From Flavobacterium sp. UBA6195 (lineage in GTDB: Bacteria; Bacteroidota; Bacteroidia; Flavobacteriales; Flavobacteriaceae): a stretch of DNA of 8,931 nucleotides. The position numbers and the translations under genes were made by a program. How positions within the stretch are numbered: the first letter of the stretch is position 1; every line of letters starts with the position of its first letter. Shown one piece after another: positions 6,285 through 8,931 of the stretch. The notes below the pieces were generated by a model, which was not told the origin of the DNA, searched no databases, and was given only the letters and a program-made list of their open reading frames with translations. The stretch lies in NCBI RefSeq assembly GCF_002422095.1, contig NZ_DITB01000109.1, positions 1 through 8,931 on the forward strand, written 5' to 3'.

Positions 6285-8522
6285 ATGCCAATATTTCTTT
6301 CCGCAACCACCTTACACATTCCTGATTTAATTAGCGATTTAGGGCTAATTCTTGTAACTGCTGCAATCGCAGTATTAATATTTAGACTATTAAAACAACC
6401 GCTTGTTTTAGGTTATTTAGTAGCTGGATTTTTAGCGGGAAGTGAATTCGATTTCTTCCCAACGGTTAAAGACATGAACAGTGTAAAAGTTTGGGCAGAA
6501 ATTGGAGTTATATTCCTATTATTCAGTCTTGGACTTGAATTTAGTTTCAAAAAACTAATGAAAGTGGGTGGGACGGCTTCTATAACTGCTCTTACCCAAA
6601 TCATTTCCATGGTAGCTTTAGGTTATTTCGTAGGACAAATGATGGATTGGGGCAAAATGAATAGCTTGTTTTTAGGTGTTATTTTATCGATTTCTTCCAC
6701 AACCATTATCTTAAAAACCTTTGATGAACTAGGTGTTAAAACACAAAAATTCGCCGGAAATGTAATCGGAGCGTTAATCGTACAAGATATTTTAGCCATT
6801 TTAATGATGGTTTTATTATCAACCGTTGCTGTAAGTCAGCAATTTTCAGGAACTGAATTGTTACAATCAGTATTAAAACTAGTTTTCTTTTTGACGATTT
6901 GGTTTGTAGCGGGGATTTTCTTCATTCCAACACTACTTAAAAAAGCCAAACATCTTTTAACTGACGAAATGTTGTTGATTATTTCGCTAGCATTATGTCT
7001 ATTAATGGTTTTATTCGCTGCAAACGTAGGCTTCTCACCTGCTCTTGGTGCTTTTATCATGGGCTCAATTATTGCCGAAACCACCCAAGCCGAACACATT
7101 GAACATTTAGTAAAACCTGTAAAAGATTTATTTGGAGCAGTTTTCTTCGTATCGGTTGGTATGTTGATAGATCCTGAGATGTTAATGAAATATGGTTTTC
7201 CTGTAGCCATTTTAACCTTGGTTGTAATTTTAGGTCAATCCCTTTCCTCAACCATTGGCGCTTTATTTTCGGGGCAACCGTTGAAACAATCCATTCAAAC
7301 CGGAATGAGTTTATCGCAAATTGGCGAGTTTTCGTTCATCATTGCCACATTAGGAATGACTTTAAATGTAACGAGCGATTTCTTATATCCAATTGTGGTT
7401 GCTGTTTCAGCTATTACAACCTTCACTACGCCATTCATGGTTAAATTTTCAACACCATTATCTATCTTTTTGGAGAAAAAATTACCAAGACGTTGGGTTA
7501 AAAAAATAGAGCGTTATAGTGCCAATACAGAAGCGATTAAATCGGTTAGTACATGGCAAATCGTACTTCGTGCTTACTTAACTCAGGTGATTATTCACTC
7601 GATTATTATTGTTGCAATTATTCTACTTTCATCCAAATATATTCTGCCATTAGTAGAAGATTCCCGTTTTGGAAATGCTATTGCAGCATTAATAACAGTT
7701 GTAATATTATCACCTTTTTTATGGGCATTATCCTTGCGAAGAGTGGCAGTAGAACAAGTGCAAGAATTAATGCAAGTCAGAAAATATCAAGGTCCGATTA
7801 TCGTATTGGTTTTCTTTAGAATTGCACTTTCGCTTTTCTATATGGGATTTGTATTGAATGAATTTTTCTCTCCAGCAATCGCTATTATTGCATTGGTTAT
7901 TGGAATCGTTTCCTATATTTTATTCCCAAAACGATTACATGCGTTTTACAACAAAATTGAAAGCCATTTCTTGAGAAATTTCAACGATAGAGAATTAACA
8001 AAAGAAGCCAACAAACGCCAGAATGTACTATCTCCTTGGGATGGTCACATGGCTGATTTCATTATAGCCAAAGAATCGAATTTAGCAGGTAAAACGTTGG
8101 AAGAATTGAAAATCAGAGAACAATTCGGAATCAATATCGCTTCTATCAAACGAGGTGAAATCACAATTAATATTCCGATTAGAACCGAACGTTTATTTCC
8201 AGGTGACGAAATTAGCGTTATTGGAACAGATGACGAGGTAAAGTTATTCAAAATTTATTTGGACAAACACGAAATCGATGAGCCTGAAACCAAAGTAAAA
8301 GAGGATATTATATTACAGCAACTAGAACTAAAAAATCGTGTTTGCATAGGAAAAAGTATCCGAGAATCGCAAATTAGAGAAAAAACGCATGGCATCATCG
8401 TTGGTATCGAACGAAACGGAAAACGTATCCTAAACCCAGAATCGCATTGGATTTTAGAATCTGATGATATCTTGTGGATTGCGGGTGATAGGAAAAAGAT
8501 TAATGAGTTTTTGAAACAATAA
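6285..8522 (+). CDS. CPA2 (Kef-type) cation:proton antiporter with two RCK_C domains
   Basis: This 745-residue inner-membrane protein is predicted to exchange K+ or Na+ for H+. The Na+/H+ exchanger domain covers about residues 14-390, with roughly 12-13 membrane helices. It includes the CPA2-type GLEFSFKKL (83-91), the Gln167-Asp168 pair in ALIVQDILA expected in the ion path, and SPALGAFIMGSIIAET (251-266). Four further hydrophobic helices lie at about 428-455, 464-484, 503-524 and 528-548. The cytosolic tail carries two TrkA_C/RCK_C domains (about 586-660 and 674-745). Both have the expected pattern, for example LAGKTLEEL with LFPGDEISVIG, and IGKSIRES with ESDDILWIAG. No Rossmann-type TrkA_N/RCK_N domain is present, unlike in KefB and KefC, so control by NAD(H) or glutathione adducts is unlikely. 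RCK_C domains in some transporters bind nucleotides such as c-di-AMP; that is only a possibility here. The ion cannot be told from sequence. The ATG at 6285 follows a good promoter match. Confidence 0.92.
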   Translation: MPIFLSATTLHIPDLISDLGLILVTAAIAVLIFRLLKQPLVLGYLVAGFLAGSEFDFFPTVKDMNSVKVWAEIGVIFLLFSLGLEFSFKKLMKVGGTASITALTQIISMVALGYFVGQMMDWGKMNSLFLGVILSISSTTIILKTFDELGVKTQKFAGNVIGALIVQDILAILMMVLLSTVAVSQQFSGTELLQSVLKLVFFLTIWFVAGIFFIPTLLKKAKHLLTDEMLLIISLALCLLMVLFAANVGFSPALGAFIMGSIIAETTQAEHIEHLVKPVKDLFGAVFFVSVGMLIDPEMLMKYGFPVAILTLVVILGQSLSSTIGALFSGQPLKQSIQTGMSLSQIGEFSFIIATLGMTLNVTSDFLYPIVVAVSAITTFTTPFMVKFSTPLSIFLEKKLPRRWVKKIERYSANTEAIKSVSTWQIVLRAYLTQVIIHSIIIVAIILLSSKYILPLVEDSRFGNAIAALITVVILSPFLWALSLRRVAVEQVQELMQVRKYQGPIIVLVFFRIALSLFYMGFVLNEFFSPAIAIIALVIGIVSYILFPKRLHAFYNKIESHFLRNFNDRELTKEANKRQNVLSPWDGHMADFIIAKESNLAGKTLEELKIREQFGINIASIKRGEITINIPIRTERLFPGDEISVIGTDDEVKLFKIYLDKHEIDEPETKVKEDIILQQLELKNRVCIGKSIRESQIREKTHGIIVGIERNGKRILNPESHWILESDDILWIAGDRKKINEFLKQ

Positions 8523-8544
8523 AATCAACACAAACCTCAACGCA

Positions 8545-8582
8545 ACGTCTTTGCGAGGAACGAAGCAATCTCGAAGCAATCT
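8545..8582 (+). repeat. REP-like intergenic repeat with an 11-bp tandem duplication
   Basis: The 85-base gap between the antiporter and the GIY-YIG gene holds a compact element that is richer in G and C than its surroundings. It begins ACGTCTTTGCGAGGAACGAA and contains CGAAGCAATCT twice, perfectly and without a gap (8561-8571 and 8572-8582). The unit is very like a widespread intergenic repeat of the form GTCATTGCGAGGAACGAAGCAATCT found in many bacterial genomes including flavobacteria (from memory, not searched). A TTGC/GCAA pairing (8551-8554 with 8565-8568) gives only a weak stem. It is not coding. Confidence 0.7.
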
Positions 8583-8607
8583 CAACTCAATCATAAAAAT
8601 GTAAGCC

Positions 8608-8904
8608 ATGAAACCAGGATTTATTTATATCATAACGAACAAAAACAATACAGTACTTTATATTGGTGTTACTTCTAATTTACCACAACGAATTGAAGAA
8701 CATAAACAAAAACGTTATGAAAATTCATTTTCTGCCCGTTACAACTTAAATAAATTAGTTTACTGCGAACAGTTTCAAATGATTGGTGATGCAATTGGAA
8801 GAGAAAAACAATTGAAAGCGGGCAATCGAGCTACAAAAGAAAAATTAATTAATAGTATAAATCCAACTTGGAATGAACTGTGTTTTTTTCCACATTTATT
8901 TTAG
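8608..8904 (+). CDS. Small GIY-YIG nuclease family protein
   Basis: This 98-residue single-domain protein of the GIY-YIG superfamily resembles the UPF0213/YhbQ-like group. The first half of the motif is FIYIIT (5-10, catalytic-type Tyr7) and the second is LYIGVT (17-22, with Tyr18 and Gly20). Arg28 in LPQRIEEHK follows with the family's His (residue 32), and Glu66 in GREKQLKAG (64-72) is the expected metal-binding acid. All are present, so the nuclease site looks complete, but no extra DNA-binding domain is attached. Small proteins of this type are common and multicopy in Bacteroidota, and their biological role is unsettled. The ATG at 8608 gives the usual length for the group. No TAnnTTTG promoter is seen in the 85 bases upstream, which instead hold a REP-like repeat. 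No terminator is visible in the 27 bases before the window ends. Confidence 0.9.
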   Translation: MKPGFIYIITNKNNTVLYIGVTSNLPQRIEEHKQKRYENSFSARYNLNKLVYCEQFQMIGDAIGREKQLKAGNRATKEKLINSINPTWNELCFFPHLF

Positions 8905-8931
8905 TTAATTTTCACTGAATAATATTCTTTT

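Noticed and set aside
6836..7210. 124-codon minus-strand open frame inside the antiporter gene
   Set aside because: It is the longest shadow frame in the window, but it is covered by conserved membrane helices on the plus strand and its translation resembles no known domain.
8561..8582. Start of a CRISPR array or an attachment-site pair
   Set aside because: There are only two units, directly abutting with no spacer and no cas genes or integrase nearby; a short tandem duplication in an intergenic repeat explains it.
8608..8904. GIY-YIG gene as an intron homing endonuclease
   Set aside because: The protein is a minimal domain without a DNA-recognition region, and no split host gene or intron structure surrounds it.

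Overview
The window looks like chromosomal DNA of a member of Bacteroidota, most likely a Flavobacterium-type flavobacterium. It is AT-rich, its genes have A-rich leaders without Shine-Dalgarno sites, several promoters fit the Bacteroidota form (TTTG, a spacer of about 19, then TAnnTTTG), and the protein sequences are of flavobacterial type. No species can be assigned from sequence alone.

Layout. (1) 1-568: 3' part of a secreted protein with a carboxypeptidase-like regulatory domain, cut by the window edge. (2) 570-1247, minus strand: a TrmH/SpoU-type tRNA ribose methyltransferase, convergent with the first gene (one base between stops). (3) 1303-2611: an ECF sigma factor and its overlapping RskA-like membrane anti-sigma factor, closed by a strong hairpin terminator at 2614-2639. 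(4) 2670-3377: a CobB-type sirtuin without a single cysteine. Its last codons run into a heptamer tandem repeat (3362-3396) just ahead of the purB promoter. (5) 3434-4777: adenylosuccinate lyase PurB. (6) 4823-6210: a probable two-gene operon of a small standalone kinase of the 'polyvalent protein kinase' type and a NodB-like polysaccharide deacetylase lipoprotein. (7) 6285-8522: a CPA2/Kef-type cation:proton antiporter with two C-terminal RCK_C (TrkA_C) domains, behind its own promoter. (8) 8545-8582: a REP-like intergenic repeat with a perfect 11-bp tandem duplication, followed at 8608-8904 by a small GIY-YIG nuclease gene.

Most of this is core housekeeping: RNA modification, stress or envelope signalling, NAD-dependent deacylation, purine synthesis, cell-surface glycan work and ion homeostasis. 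No gene-free stretch exceeds 100 bases, and no tRNA, rRNA, CRISPR array or transposase gene was seen. I find no clear undescribed multi-gene system. The best leads are the AT-rich standalone kinase gene coupled to a deacetylase lipoprotein, and the GIY-YIG gene sitting beside a REP-like repeat.
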